From an uncultured Meiothermus sp. (lineage in GTDB: Bacteria; Deinococcota; Deinococci; Deinococcales; Thermaceae): 51,058 nucleotides of DNA. The notes beneath the pieces are model-generated. The model was not told where the DNA came from, searched no databases, and worked only from the letters and a program-made list of their open reading frames with translations. The stretch lies in NCBI RefSeq assembly GCF_937863175.1, contig NZ_CALMCQ010000380.1, positions 1 to 51,058 of the forward strand, given 5' to 3'. Shown here piece after piece: positions 32,425 to 43,019 of this stretch (positions are counted from its first letter, which is position 1; the number at the start of each line of letters is the position of its first letter). The position numbers and the translations under genes are program-made.

Positions 32425-33336
32425 TTATTGTCTATGGTCAATAGCCGATTGTCTATCGTCCGTTCCATTCTGGATTACTTTCCCCAGGGTGTTTACGATG
32501 ATGACCCCCGCCAGGGCAATGCCCCCTCCCACCAGGGCCAGCACACCCGGCACTTCCCTCAGCCAAATATAGGCAATCAGAATGGCGAGGACGGGTGAAA
32601 TGTAGAGAAAACTGGTCACTTTGGAAGCAGACGCACGGCTCAGGGCGTAGTTCCAGGTCAGGTACGAGAGGCCACCCGGCAACACCCCCAGATAGACCAC
32701 GCTCCAGGTGGCCTGGGCCGAAGCGGCCTGCATCTCGGACACCAGCCCCGGCCAGAAGGCTAAGAGCGGCAGCGTCCCGGCCCAGATCGAGTAGGCCGTG
32801 AAATTGAGGGGGTTGTATTTTTTCACCAGGCTGCGCTGGAAAACAAAGTAAACCGAAGTCACGAAAGCCGAAAGCACAATTAGCAGCGCACCCGGCTCCA
32901 ATTGAAAGCTGCCAGGGTGGTTGCCCACCGCTATCAGAGCCACCCCCAAGAATGCCACCGCGATGCCCAGCCAGCCCCAAGTCGAGAAGCGCTCACGAAA
33001 AAAGTACAACGACATCAGCGCCACAAACACCGGCCCCACCGCAATCAGGAGTGCGGCTGGCCCCGCTTTCACCGTGACCTGACCAAAATTGAGGGCCGTG
33101 TGATAGACGGTGATCCCCAGAAAGCCCAGCATGAAGAGGCTGGGCCAATCCCTGCGCTCCGGCAGGGGCATCCGCGTCAGCAGGGCATAGCCCACCATCA
33201 CCGCCGAGGCCACCAAAAAGCGCAGCAGTGTGAGGTGGGCCGGGCTATAGTCCTGAAGCCCAGCACGAATCCCCGCAAAGGCCGAGGCCCAGGGCAGGAT
33301 GGTGAGGCCAATGGCGAGGAGGACTCGAGAATCCAC
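32425..33336 (-). CDS. EamA/DMT family transporter
   Basis: This 303-residue inner-membrane protein has ten predicted hydrophobic segments in two EamA repeats. Typical marks are the SAFAGIRAGL start, LTLLRFLVAS, the first-repeat end LIAVGPVFVALMSLYFFRERF, and in the second repeat SYLTWNYALSRASASKVTSF followed by YISPVLAILIAYIWLRE. The family exports amino acids, metabolites or drugs; the cargo cannot be told from sequence. The last dozen residues (DDRQSAIDHRQ) come from a short direct repeat, GAC-x-ATAGACAAT, present twice with one mismatch. It is the first gene ahead of def and fmt. Confidence 0.9.
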   Translation of the reverse strand: MDSRVLLAIGLTILPWASAFAGIRAGLQDYSPAHLTLLRFLVASAVMVGYALLTRMPLPERRDWPSLFMLGFLGITVYHTALNFGQVTVKAGPAALLIAVGPVFVALMSLYFFRERFSTWGWLGIAVAFLGVALIAVGNHPGSFQLEPGALLIVLSAFVTSVYFVFQRSLVKKYNPLNFTAYSIWAGTLPLLAFWPGLVSEMQAASAQATWSVVYLGVLPGGLSYLTWNYALSRASASKVTSFLYISPVLAILIAYIWLREVPGVLALVGGGIALAGVIIVNTLGKVIQNGTDDRQSAIDHRQ

Positions 33337-33486
33337 CGAAGGATTTTAGCCCACAGACTGGGGCCAGGGCAAAGTTGGGTGGATTGACCGGATGAGCTTC
33401 GGCTGATGGATGGGTGACGGGCAGCAAAAAAGAAGGCCAGGGCGGGATCAACCTTGTGCGAATCTCTGGTCGCTGCTCCCCTTGGG

Positions 33487-34392
33487 TTAAGGCGTCAATG
33501 GGATGCGGAAGCTGTAGTTCACAGTGTTTTCGCGGCGGACGCCAAGCCACAAAACCTCGAGGGTGCCGGGGAGAGTCAGCTCGAGGCGCACCGGCCCCGA
33601 GATGTTCTGCCAGAAGCGGGGCTGCGAACCCACCGCCAGGGTGAAGGCGCCTGCTGGAAGGTTGAAGACCACCTGCTTGCCGGGCACCTGGGTCTGCTCG
33701 AGGGTGCTTTCCAGTTGCAAACCGCGTTCGCCGTTACGGGTGGCCCACCAGGTTCTTCCATCAAAAACCGCGAAGCTCACCTCGGACCGGGGGGGAAGCT
33801 CGAGGCGTGTGCTAATGGGGGGGTTCACGCGGGCATAGAGGTTGTTGCCCACAAATATCCCTACCGTTCCGGAAGCCGTGCCGGAAAGCACCAGCACCGT
33901 GCGCTCGGCCCGCGCAGGGGTCAGGCGCACCTGGGGGTCAAAGGGCCGCCCGATGAACTTCTGCACCACCATAACCCGGCGGCCCTGGCGCACCAGCGCC
34001 ACCCCCAGATGGGTAAAGTCGGGCTTGAGCAGGTTGGCCCGGTGTCCAGGGCTATTCATCCAGCCCGATACCGAACGCTGGGGAATTTCCACGCTGGGGA
34101 AACCCTCGAAACTGGCCAGGTTTTCGCCGGTGGTCACTTCCAGCACACCGGCTGCCCGCATCCGCTCTGCGGCCCCCAGGCCGTCGGGGTTCTGGTGGGC
34201 AAAAAAGTTGCGCCGAAACATGTCCTGCGCATGACCCAGAGCGGCGTTATAGGCCAGCGGATCCCACTGCAAGGGCCCTAAACCGCGTTCGACCCGCGCT
34301 TGATTGGTGCGCTGGAGCACCTGCAATTCTAAAGCAGTCTGGGCCGTGGCCCCACCCCAAACCAAGGCAAACACCAGTAGCCACGCCTTCAT
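33487..34392 (-). CDS. exported CAP-domain (SCP/PR1, YkwD-like) protein
   Basis: The protein has 301 residues with a signal peptide (about 1-18, ending TAQT). A CAP domain follows (about 20-150), with family motifs RTNQARVERGLGPLQWD, AALGHAQDMFRRNFFAHQNP, GENLASF and VSGWMNSPGHRANLLKPDFT. This is the YkwD-like branch found in many bacteria, whose function is unknown; the fold usually presents a histidine pair in a surface cleft. The C-terminal half is beta-rich (FAVFDGRTWW, VVFNLPAGAFTLAVG), like a carbohydrate or lipid-binding sandwich, and has no clear assignment. TATCAT ends 8 bases before the ATG, and AAGGG lies directly before it, so the start mode is uncertain. Confidence 0.88.
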   Translation of the reverse strand: MKAWLLVFALVWGGATAQTALELQVLQRTNQARVERGLGPLQWDPLAYNAALGHAQDMFRRNFFAHQNPDGLGAAERMRAAGVLEVTTGENLASFEGFPSVEIPQRSVSGWMNSPGHRANLLKPDFTHLGVALVRQGRRVMVVQKFIGRPFDPQVRLTPARAERTVLVLSGTASGTVGIFVGNNLYARVNPPISTRLELPPRSEVSFAVFDGRTWWATRNGERGLQLESTLEQTQVPGKQVVFNLPAGAFTLAVGSQPRFWQNISGPVRLELTLPGTLEVLWLGVRRENTVNYSFRIPLTP

Positions 34393-34669
34393 CCCTTGGC
34401 ATGATAGAGCCCAGGCGCAGGAGGAACGTTTGTTTTCTCTGAGAGGAGGCTCGGTGGACTCAGGGCCAGGGTGCGTGACCCCTTAAGCCCTGGATTGCCA
34501 TGCTGGGACTTCTCGAGCGTTTCTTTCCCAGTGCCACTCGCCCTCGCCGACTTTGAGAATTTGCATTCAAACCGCATCTGGCGTGTCCTCGGGCAGCTTG
34601 GCAATCTCTTCCAGTGCTCGGTCTTTCTAGCAAACCTCGAGTAAAGATGAGCCGATTCTGCTCGAGTCT
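34393..34669. other. intergenic remnant region
   Basis: No intact gene. One minus-strand frame reads KDRALEEIAKLPEDTPDAV before a stop (about 34570-34625), which looks like the end of a small protein of toxin-antitoxin type. It has no start of its own and may be a relic. Confidence 0.3.
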
Positions 34670-34996
34670 TCACAATCCCAACCAAGCCTGTAATGATCGC
34701 CCAGGCCGCACCAAATCCCCTCGCTCAGACTGCCCGCTTTTTTGAGCACCAGGCTCGAGTCCAACGGAAAATCCCACGCTTTACGGCAGTCTCAACATTC
34801 AGGCCAGCCGCAGTCCAGTCACCCAACACGAACCCGCCACTCAGCAGACTACCCGTCCGGCTGGTCAGGGGCACCGTCAAAATGTCCCGAGACGAATGCG
34901 CGGCTTGGAACACCACAGCGGGCGGACTTTAGAACTCGAGCGGTCGGTGAATGGATAGCGCACCAGAACACCATCACCTTTGGAGTAACTCGGCAT
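34670..34996 (-). pseudogene. MazF/PemK-like mRNA interferase toxin, broken by three frameshifts
   Basis: Read across frames, this is a PemK/MazF-type toxin of about 110 codons. It begins at ATG 34996 (MPSYSKGDGVLVRYPFTD, then SSSKVRP), shifts frame, continues AVVFQAAHSSRDILTVPLTS and GDWTAAGLNVETAVKRGIF, shifts again into LDSSLVLKKAGSLSEG, and shifts once more into DLVRPGRSLQAWLGL before TGA at 34670-34672. Each break is explained by one missing base: in the C run at 34920-34922, near 34764-34766, and in the G run at 34717-34720. The shifts all go the same way and restore a 330-base gene. The start overlaps the antitoxin gene, as expected. The toxin should be inactive unless these are sequencing errors. 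Confidence 0.82.
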
Positions 34997-35180
34997 ACAC
35001 GTTGTCCTGGGAATGGTCCCAAGTCTTCTCCAGAGAAGTCTTGCTGACCCTGAGCCAGAACGGTTGCCCTGTAACGTCGGTCAATGCCGTCACCAGTACC
35101 TTGGTGCCCTCCGGAAGCTCGAGGGCCTCGTCGGGTTCAATCTTCCCTTTTCGTACCAGGGCCCAAACTGTGGTCGGCAT
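34974..35180 (-). CDS. small antitoxin-like protein of the toxin-antitoxin pair
   Basis: This 68-residue protein has the pattern VWALVRKGKIEPDEALELPE, GTKVLVTAL, then FWLRVSKTSLEKTWDHSQDN and VYAELL. It is a small AbrB-like or AF2212-like family that is common before PIN or PemK toxins and ends in WD(N)xxDDVYAEL. The first part would form the DNA-binding or dimer domain, and the acidic end the toxin-binding tail. It is intact, while the overlapping toxin gene is broken. It begins 21 bases after the M20 peptidase stop in the same direction and may ride on that transcript. I see no good ribosome binding site. Confidence 0.75.
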   Translation of the reverse strand: MPTTVWALVRKGKIEPDEALELPEGTKVLVTALTDVTGQPFWLRVSKTSLEKTWDHSQDNVYAELLQR

Positions 35181-35201
35181 ACTCGGGCATGGCCTCGAGG
35201 T

Positions 35202-36563
35202 CTACTGGGCCAGCCGACCCAGCAACATCGCGTAACCCTGCTTGCCCTTCTCGAAGCTCGAGAGCCGGAAGAACTCGTTGGGCGAGTGGATTAGCTCGTC
35301 TTCCAGACCAAAACCAAAGCTCACCGGGTCGTGGCCCAGCAGTTGCTTAAGGGTTGCGAGGATGGGCACTGAGCCCCCGAACATAACCTCGACCGGAGGA
35401 ACCCCGTAGAGCTCGGCCAGCACTTCCCTAGCGGCCACACAGCCCGGATGGTCGGCGCTCATGCGGAAGGCAAAAGCACCTGCTTCTTTGGTGCGCACTT
35501 GCAGGCGCACGCCCCTGGGCAGGTGCTGCTCGAGGTGGGCCCTCACCAGCGCCACCATCTTCTCGGGGTTCTGGTGGGGCACCAGACGGCAGGTAATCTT
35601 GGCGTGGGCGGTGGAGGGGATCACGGTCATGCCGCCGGGGCCGGTATAGCCACCCCACATCCCGTTGATCTCGAGGGTGGGCCTGCCGGTAGTGCGCTCC
35701 CAGTGGGCGTAGCCCGCCTCACCATAGAACTCTTGCAGGCCCAATTTCTTCAACTCCGCTGCCTCGTCCCAGGGGATTTGCCTGTACCATTCGCGAAGAG
35801 TCGGGCTCAGAGGCTCCACCTCGTCGTAGAAGCCCTTCACCGCCACACTGCCGTCTGGGTTGTGCAACGAGGCCACCAGCTCGGCCATGGCGTGCAGGGG
35901 GTTCTGAAGCCCACCGCCCCAGGTGCCAGAGTGCAGGTCGTGGCTGGGGCCTACGAGGTCGAACTCCAGAGCGCAAATCCCTCGCACGCCCAACCCCAAC
36001 AGCGGGGTGGTCTCGGAAAGCTGGCCGCTGTCGCCGTTGATGATCAGGTCGCAGCGGAGGCGCTCCTGGTTTTGCTGGATGAAGGCCGGCAGGCTGGGGC
36101 TGCTGATCTCCTCTTCCCCTTCGATGAGGGCCTTAAGGTTGAGGTTGAGGCTGTTGCTGGCAATCAGCGCCTCGGCGGCCAGCAGAAAAGCCATCACCTG
36201 ACCCTTCATGTCCGATGCGCCCCGCGCCACCACGCGCCCATCTACGAGGGTAGGTTCGAAGGGAGGGGAGTTCCAGCGCTCGGGGTTGTCGGCAGGCTGT
36301 ACATCGTAGTGGCCATAGAAAAGTACCGTGGGCCGGGCTGGGTAGGGGCAGTGTTCGGCGTAGACCACCGGATGCCCTGCCGTGGACAAAACCCCGCTCT
36401 GCCAGAACCCGGCCTGTTGGAACCGCGCTGCCAACCACTGCGCGGCCCGCTGTACATCTTCGCTGCGGGCAGGCTGGGCCGAGATGCTGGGGATGGCGAG
36501 GAAATCGCGGAACTGCGCCAGGTGGGCGGACTGGTGTTGCTCGAGGTAGGTTTTCCAGCTCAT
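35202..36563 (-). CDS. M20 family metallopeptidase (dipeptidase/acetylornithine deacetylase type)
   Basis: This 453-residue zinc peptidase of family M20 is of the type annotated as dipeptidase in many bacteria. Metal and catalytic motifs are in order: GHYDVQP (His and the following Asp), RGASDMKGQ with the bridging Asp, LIEGEEEISS with the catalytic and metal Glu, NGDSGQ, and a C-terminal LIHSPNEF with the last metal His. A lid domain lies between (about 200-310), with SHDLHSGTWGGG. The length is normal. Substrates are probably di- or tripeptides, by family only. TAGAAT lies 9 bases before the ATG. The small antitoxin gene follows after 21 bases. Confidence 0.92.
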   Translation of the reverse strand: MSWKTYLEQHQSAHLAQFRDFLAIPSISAQPARSEDVQRAAQWLAARFQQAGFWQSGVLSTAGHPVVYAEHCPYPARPTVLFYGHYDVQPADNPERWNSPPFEPTLVDGRVVARGASDMKGQVMAFLLAAEALIASNSLNLNLKALIEGEEEISSPSLPAFIQQNQERLRCDLIINGDSGQLSETTPLLGLGVRGICALEFDLVGPSHDLHSGTWGGGLQNPLHAMAELVASLHNPDGSVAVKGFYDEVEPLSPTLREWYRQIPWDEAAELKKLGLQEFYGEAGYAHWERTTGRPTLEINGMWGGYTGPGGMTVIPSTAHAKITCRLVPHQNPEKMVALVRAHLEQHLPRGVRLQVRTKEAGAFAFRMSADHPGCVAAREVLAELYGVPPVEVMFGGSVPILATLKQLLGHDPVSFGFGLEDELIHSPNEFFRLSSFEKGKQGYAMLLGRLAQ

Positions 36564-36605
36564 AGCATAGCGATTCTACCGCCCAAAGCGGTAAGGGCTA
36601 TGCGA

Positions 36606-37256
36606 TCAGCCTACATAAGCCCTTTCATCGGCGGGCCCTGCGTAGCCACACACCCCCATGCGCGGTGAGTTCACCACCGGCATCAGCATGGAGTCGTCGC
36701 CTCCGTGTTGTGTTTTGACATGCTGCTGGGCATGTCGGTCACAGAAGAAGAGACTGTCCATCTCATAGGCGCACACGGGGTCTATCTGGGTGGCCGGTTG
36801 GTCACAAGCATTGCACTGCCACTCCGGCAACTCGTTGCGGGCCAGCAGGCGCAAATCTTTGTCCAGGCGGCCTTCGCGCTGGCCCAACACCTTCAGCCGC
36901 AGCATGGTGGTAGAGCCGTAGTCGTATTCGTGGGTGAAGCTCGAGCCCACCGCCACCACCCCACCCAGCTTAGACCGCATGGATTTGGAGTCGTAATCAC
37001 CCCAGGAGGGGTCAATGTAGGCCTCGTACCGTGCACCCTCAATTTCAAACAGACTCAACTGGCCGCAGTACTCGAGCCAGATATCCCGCAAGAACTTATC
37101 CAGAGCCCGCAATGAGGCAGTCGCCTTGACCTCTACATCCAACCAGAAGGGCGAGGGCTGGTAGCCATCCTCCACCCGAATATGCAGCAACCGCACCGGT
37201 TTTCCACTGGTTCTGGCGGGATGTGCTTCCGCGCACTTGAGCAGATGCCTGGTCAT
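36606..37256 (-). CDS. pRiA4b ORF-3-like protein with cysteine clusters
   Basis: The 216-residue protein shows the pRiA4b ORF-3-like fold: LLHIRVEDGYQPSPFWLDVE, LDKFLRDIWLEYCG, and FTHEYDYGSTTMLRLKVLG. The family is widespread and its function is not established. After the fold there is a C-x2-C...C...C zinc-type cluster (CNACDQP, PVCAYE, FFCDRH). Directly before the ATG at 37256 the same frame codes CKLCGYRGTRAS, which with MTRHLLKCAEAH would make another C2HC zinc finger. The true start is therefore probably upstream, although no ATG, GTG or TTG is available there in frame. TATACT on the minus strand near 37330 may be the promoter. Confidence 0.75.
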   Translation of the reverse strand: MTRHLLKCAEAHPARTSGKPVRLLHIRVEDGYQPSPFWLDVEVKATASLRALDKFLRDIWLEYCGQLSLFEIEGARYEAYIDPSWGDYDSKSMRSKLGGVVAVGSSFTHEYDYGSTTMLRLKVLGQREGRLDKDLRLLARNELPEWQCNACDQPATQIDPVCAYEMDSLFFCDRHAQQHVKTQHGGDDSMLMPVVNSPRMGVCGYAGPADERAYVG

Positions 37257-37355
37257 GCTGGCCCTGGTACCCCGGTAGCCACACAGCTTGCAAACGGCAT
37301 AGGAGAGCCTGGCTCTTGCTATTCCTGAGTATACCGCCCCACCCGGAGCCAGGCT

Positions 37356-40013
<2,658 letters not shown>

Positions 40014-40068
40014 TCGACCCGTCCTCCTACGTGAAGCGGATGATGCCAGGTATTGCTTGGGTGTGACC

Positions 40069-40141
40069 GCAGGTGATGCAGATCATGGCTTCGCTTCCTT
40101 CCATGCGGCAGCAGGTGATGCAGATCATGGCTTCGCTTCCT
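40069..40141. repeat. 31 bp direct repeat with a 42 bp period
   Basis: GCAGGTGATGCAGATCATGG and the next 11 bases occur at 40069-40099 and identically at 40111-40141. This is a recent tandem duplication between yqeG and pilF. The second copy contains the yqeG stop codon. Confidence 0.95.
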
Positions 40142-40697
40142 CCTGGCCTTTGCTTATTGTGGGCTCTTGGCGGTACTCTTGTGGGTCAAATTCCTCACTG
40201 GCTCCTGCCGTCAGTCCAAAGGTGGGGTTCCGTAACACCCAGCGCTCGAGTTTTCGCACCAGCCGGGTATATCCCATTTCCTTCTTAGAAAGAGGAGGAA
40301 CCAGCACCGTATAGGCCCCAATCAGGTTGCCTCCCAGCACATCGGTAAAGAGCTGATCCCCCACCACCGCCACTTCGCGGGGGGTCAGGGCCAGTCGCCG
40401 CAGGGCTTTACGAAAACCAAACCAGGGCTTGCCCGCCGGGCCAAAACCAGGAATCTCCAGCTTCTCACGCCAGTAGTGCACCCGGCGACGGCTGCCGTTG
40501 GAAACCAATATGACCTGAACACCCGCCTCTTTCAAGGCCTGGAGCCACTCCAACAGCCCTTCAGGGGCCTCGCCCAGGGTTCTGTAGGGCACCAGGGTGT
40601 TGTCCAGATCCAACAAAACCGCCTTCAATCCCCGCTCCCGAAGCCACTGCGACGTGATCGCAGTTACCGATTTGAGTCTGGCCCTGGGCTTGAGCAC
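40125..40697 (-). CDS. yqeG: YqeG family HAD-type phosphatase
   Basis: This 190-residue phosphatase has a HAD (class IIIA) fold. The motifs are in order: LLDLDNTLV with the nucleophile Asp, VILVSNGS, a lysine in KPWFGF, and VAVVGDQLFTDVLGG. The family includes YqeG of Bacillus and yeast Gep4, a phosphatidylglycerophosphate phosphatase; which substrate applies here is open. The start is a GTG, 6 bases after TACACT on the minus strand, so the transcript should be leaderless. The last codons (EEAKP and stop) lie inside a 31 bp duplicated block, so the C-terminus may have been altered by that duplication. Confidence 0.88.
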   Translation of the reverse strand: MLKPRARLKSVTAITSQWLRERGLKAVLLDLDNTLVPYRTLGEAPEGLLEWLQALKEAGVQVILVSNGSRRRVHYWREKLEIPGFGPAGKPWFGFRKALRRLALTPREVAVVGDQLFTDVLGGNLIGAYTVLVPPLSKKEMGYTRLVRKLERWVLRNPTFGLTAGASEEFDPQEYRQEPTISKGQEEAKP

Positions 40698-40703
40698 CCC
40701 AAT

Positions 40704-40709
40704 AGTGTA
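40704..40709 (-). promoter_or_regulatory. leaderless -10 box of yqeG
   Basis: TACACT on the minus strand ends 6 bases before the GTG at 40697. Confidence 0.5.
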
Positions 40710-40868
40710 ACGATAACTTGTGTAAGACTACAGGTCATTTGCTCAACCGTCAGCTAAGTGTTTCCAAATGTATGTTTATCACAGTGCCAGGCTGGGCGCT
40801 CTGCCCAGGGCTCCGGTGATTCCTGCGTCCTGATGTTTTGTCCCCAACTCAAACCAATCCCCGCTGTC

Positions 40869-41642
40869 TTATGTCCTGCCGGGCAGCATAATTAGCCCCC
40901 ACATGCGTCCGGTCTGACCCTGATCGCGCCGGTGGGAGAAGAACACCGGATCGCTATAGGTACAGCGTCCCAGTGCCCAGTAGTGCTCGAGGGCAATTCC
41001 GGCCCGGAGAGCCTGTGTACGAATGGTCTGCTCCAGATCCAGCAGGTACTTGCCAGGATAAGCCGCGTCGGGGTGGTAAAAAGGCAGCCCAGCCCGCTCA
41101 AACTGCTCTACCACTTCCGCCCCAACCTGAAAATGAGGGCCGCTGATGCCGGGGCCAACCACAACCCGCACCTCTTCAAGTCGGCTGCCAAAATCAGAAC
41201 TCATCAATTCCAGCGCTCTGGGCAAAATGCCCGAAACCACCCCGCGCCAGCCTGCGTGCAAAGCCCCCACCACACCCTTTGCCGGGTCGTGCAGCAGAAT
41301 AGGATAACAATCGGCCACACTGACCCGGAGCAACAACCCCTGTGTGGCCGAAAGCAGACCATCCCCCTGCCACTCCCCTGCCCTCTCCACCAGGTGTATG
41401 GTACTGCCATGCACTTGACTTAACCCGGCCTGGGGCGGGTGGTTAAATCGGGCCAGTACCCGCCGACGATTCTCGAGCACATTCTCACGGCTGTCGGTGG
41501 TGGACAGCCCCAGGTTCAGGCTGTCGTAGGGAGCATGCGAGATACCGCCCTGGCGGGTGGTAAAGCCGTGAGGAACCGACAGTAGCGGGCTGGTCAACAC
41601 ACTCTCGTTATACCAGAACCCCTCTACCGCCATGGGCTGCAT
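40869..41642 (-). CDS. pgeF: peptidoglycan editing factor PgeF (laccase-domain, YfiH family)
   Basis: This is a 257-residue protein of the multicopper polyphenol oxidase-like YfiH family. PgeF is now known in E. coli to correct misincorporated residues in peptidoglycan precursors, and related proteins act on purine nucleosides. The metal motifs are present: SQVHGSTIH, VSVADCYPI, GALHAGWRG, then VVGPGISGPHF and a C-terminal YSDPVFFSHRRD. The length fits. Two in-frame ATGs occur (41642 and 41633), and neither has a clear ribosome binding site. The gene stands alone, divergent from pilD. Confidence 0.9.
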   Translation of the reverse strand: MQPMAVEGFWYNESVLTSPLLSVPHGFTTRQGGISHAPYDSLNLGLSTTDSRENVLENRRRVLARFNHPPQAGLSQVHGSTIHLVERAGEWQGDGLLSATQGLLLRVSVADCYPILLHDPAKGVVGALHAGWRGVVSGILPRALELMSSDFGSRLEEVRVVVGPGISGPHFQVGAEVVEQFERAGLPFYHPDAAYPGKYLLDLEQTIRTQALRAGIALEHYWALGRCTYSDPVFFSHRRDQGQTGRMWGLIMLPGRT

Positions 41643-41798
41643 CCAGCCTAATTGCCAGAACTATCAAGAAAATCCTGCGATTAATTGTCTCTACGCGAGG
41701 GTCTCTGATCGGGACGGACTAAGTATGCAGGCCAGGGGCATAGTTGCGAGCCAGGTCTCAGGACAGCCGATTTCACAAGCCATCCATCAACCAGCGCC

Positions 41799-41804
41799 TA
41801 CAAT
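41799..41804 (+). promoter_or_regulatory. leaderless -10 box of pilD
   Basis: TACAAT ends 6 bases before the GTG at 41811. GGAG lies too close to the start to serve as a ribosome binding site. Confidence 0.5.
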
Positions 41805-41810
41805 AACGGA

Positions 41811-42974
41811 GTGGATTTTTTCCCTTTGCCTTTGCTGGCGGTTTTGGCGTTTGTGCTCGGAAGCCTGATCGGCTCGTTTTTGAACGTGGTGATTTATCGG
41901 CTTCCCGCCGGGGTTTCGATTGTCTGGCCCCGCTCAAGCTGCCCCCAGTGCGGACATGTCCTCTCACCCCCAGAGCTTATTCCCATCCTTTCCTGGCTGG
42001 TACAGGGCGGCAGGTGCCGCCAGTGCAAGGCCCCTATCTCGGCTCGCTATCCGGCAGTGGAAGCCCTGACGGCGGTTTTGTTCACCCTGGCCGCCCTCTT
42101 GCGCCCGGTGTTTCCCGACCTGATCTTCATCTGGGCTTTTATAGCGCTCTTGATTGCACTCTCCTTCATTGACATTGACACCAAAACCCTGCCCAACTCC
42201 CTCAACTTCGCCGGGATTTTCCTGGGCCTGATGGGGGCGGGCCTGCTGGGCTTTCCACTGGCCTTTCCACCGGCCGTGGATGCAGGGTTGATGGGAGCGG
42301 GGCTGGTGGCGATGTTTGCTGGCTTTGGCGGCCTGCTTTACAACCGCTTCCGGGATGGCCCCCGCGAAGGCCCCTTCGGACTGCACCTGGTACATCTGGC
42401 CGCAATGGTGGGGGCCTGGGGTGGGATGTTTGGCACCGTGGGGGGGGTCTGGCTGGGTTCGCTGGGGCTGTTGGTTGGGGCCCTGGTGGCCTCACTCAAC
42501 CTCCGCACGGGCAAGGTTTTCACGCTGCACGACGGTCTGACCCTGGGGCTCGCGGCCCTGGCCCCGTTGCTGGCCTGGCTGCTGGGCCTCTATCCCCTCG
42601 AGAGCCTGCGCGGGATGCTGGTGAGTGCGGGGGGCATCGCACTGGCCGGAATGCTCTACTGGTGGATGCGCAACCCCTCCGACAAGGTCGAGCCCGAAAC
42701 CCAGGAAGAAACCTCGGGTGGCTACGTGACCGTGATGGGCTATGGCGACGTGGTGCTGGCGGGCTTTCTGGGGGTCTGGCTGGGTTTTGCCAACCTGCTG
42801 GTAGCGGTTTTTGTGGCGGTCTTTGCCGGTGCGATCCTTGGCCTGGTCATGCGCCGCTTGGGCGGCGACAACCAGATTCCATTTGGGCCGTATCTGGCCA
42901 TTGGCGGGCTGATTGCTTTCTTCTATGGCAGTGCAATTGTGCAGTGGTATCTGAGCTATATCGGAGTCTCGTAG
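41811..42974 (+). CDS. pilD: prepilin peptidase PilD
   Basis: This 387-residue inner-membrane aspartic protease cleaves and methylates type IV pilin precursors. The cytoplasmic tetracysteine zinc site is intact (C44-PQ-C47 and C69-RQ-C72), the first catalytic aspartate lies in SFIDIDTKTLPN (Asp121 or 123), and the second in the GYGD motif (Gly310-Asp313). Typical prepilin peptidases have about 250-290 residues. Here the two aspartates are separated by about 190 residues, with extra membrane segments and a short charged loop (about 150-300). The start is GTG with TACAAT 6 bases upstream. Together with pilF it marks a pilus and probable DNA-uptake locus. Confidence 0.92.
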   Translation: MDFFPLPLLAVLAFVLGSLIGSFLNVVIYRLPAGVSIVWPRSSCPQCGHVLSPPELIPILSWLVQGGRCRQCKAPISARYPAVEALTAVLFTLAALLRPVFPDLIFIWAFIALLIALSFIDIDTKTLPNSLNFAGIFLGLMGAGLLGFPLAFPPAVDAGLMGAGLVAMFAGFGGLLYNRFRDGPREGPFGLHLVHLAAMVGAWGGMFGTVGGVWLGSLGLLVGALVASLNLRTGKVFTLHDGLTLGLAALAPLLAWLLGLYPLESLRGMLVSAGGIALAGMLYWWMRNPSDKVEPETQEETSGGYVTVMGYGDVVLAGFLGVWLGFANLLVAVFVAVFAGAILGLVMRRLGGDNQIPFGPYLAIGGLIAFFYGSAIVQWYLSYIGVS

Positions 42975-43019
42975 GGCATTGGCAACCGGTCAGCAATCCG
43001 CTGCCCGGCTATACCTAAG

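Noticed and set aside
34389-34685. 98-codon minus-strand frame after the MazF-like toxin
   Set aside because: It has no start signal or family match. A different frame in the same place looks more like a relic protein end, but that too has no start.
40069-40141. CRISPR-like repeat before pilF
   Set aside because: Two 31 bp copies separated by 11 bases that belong to the duplicated unit; no array and no cas genes.
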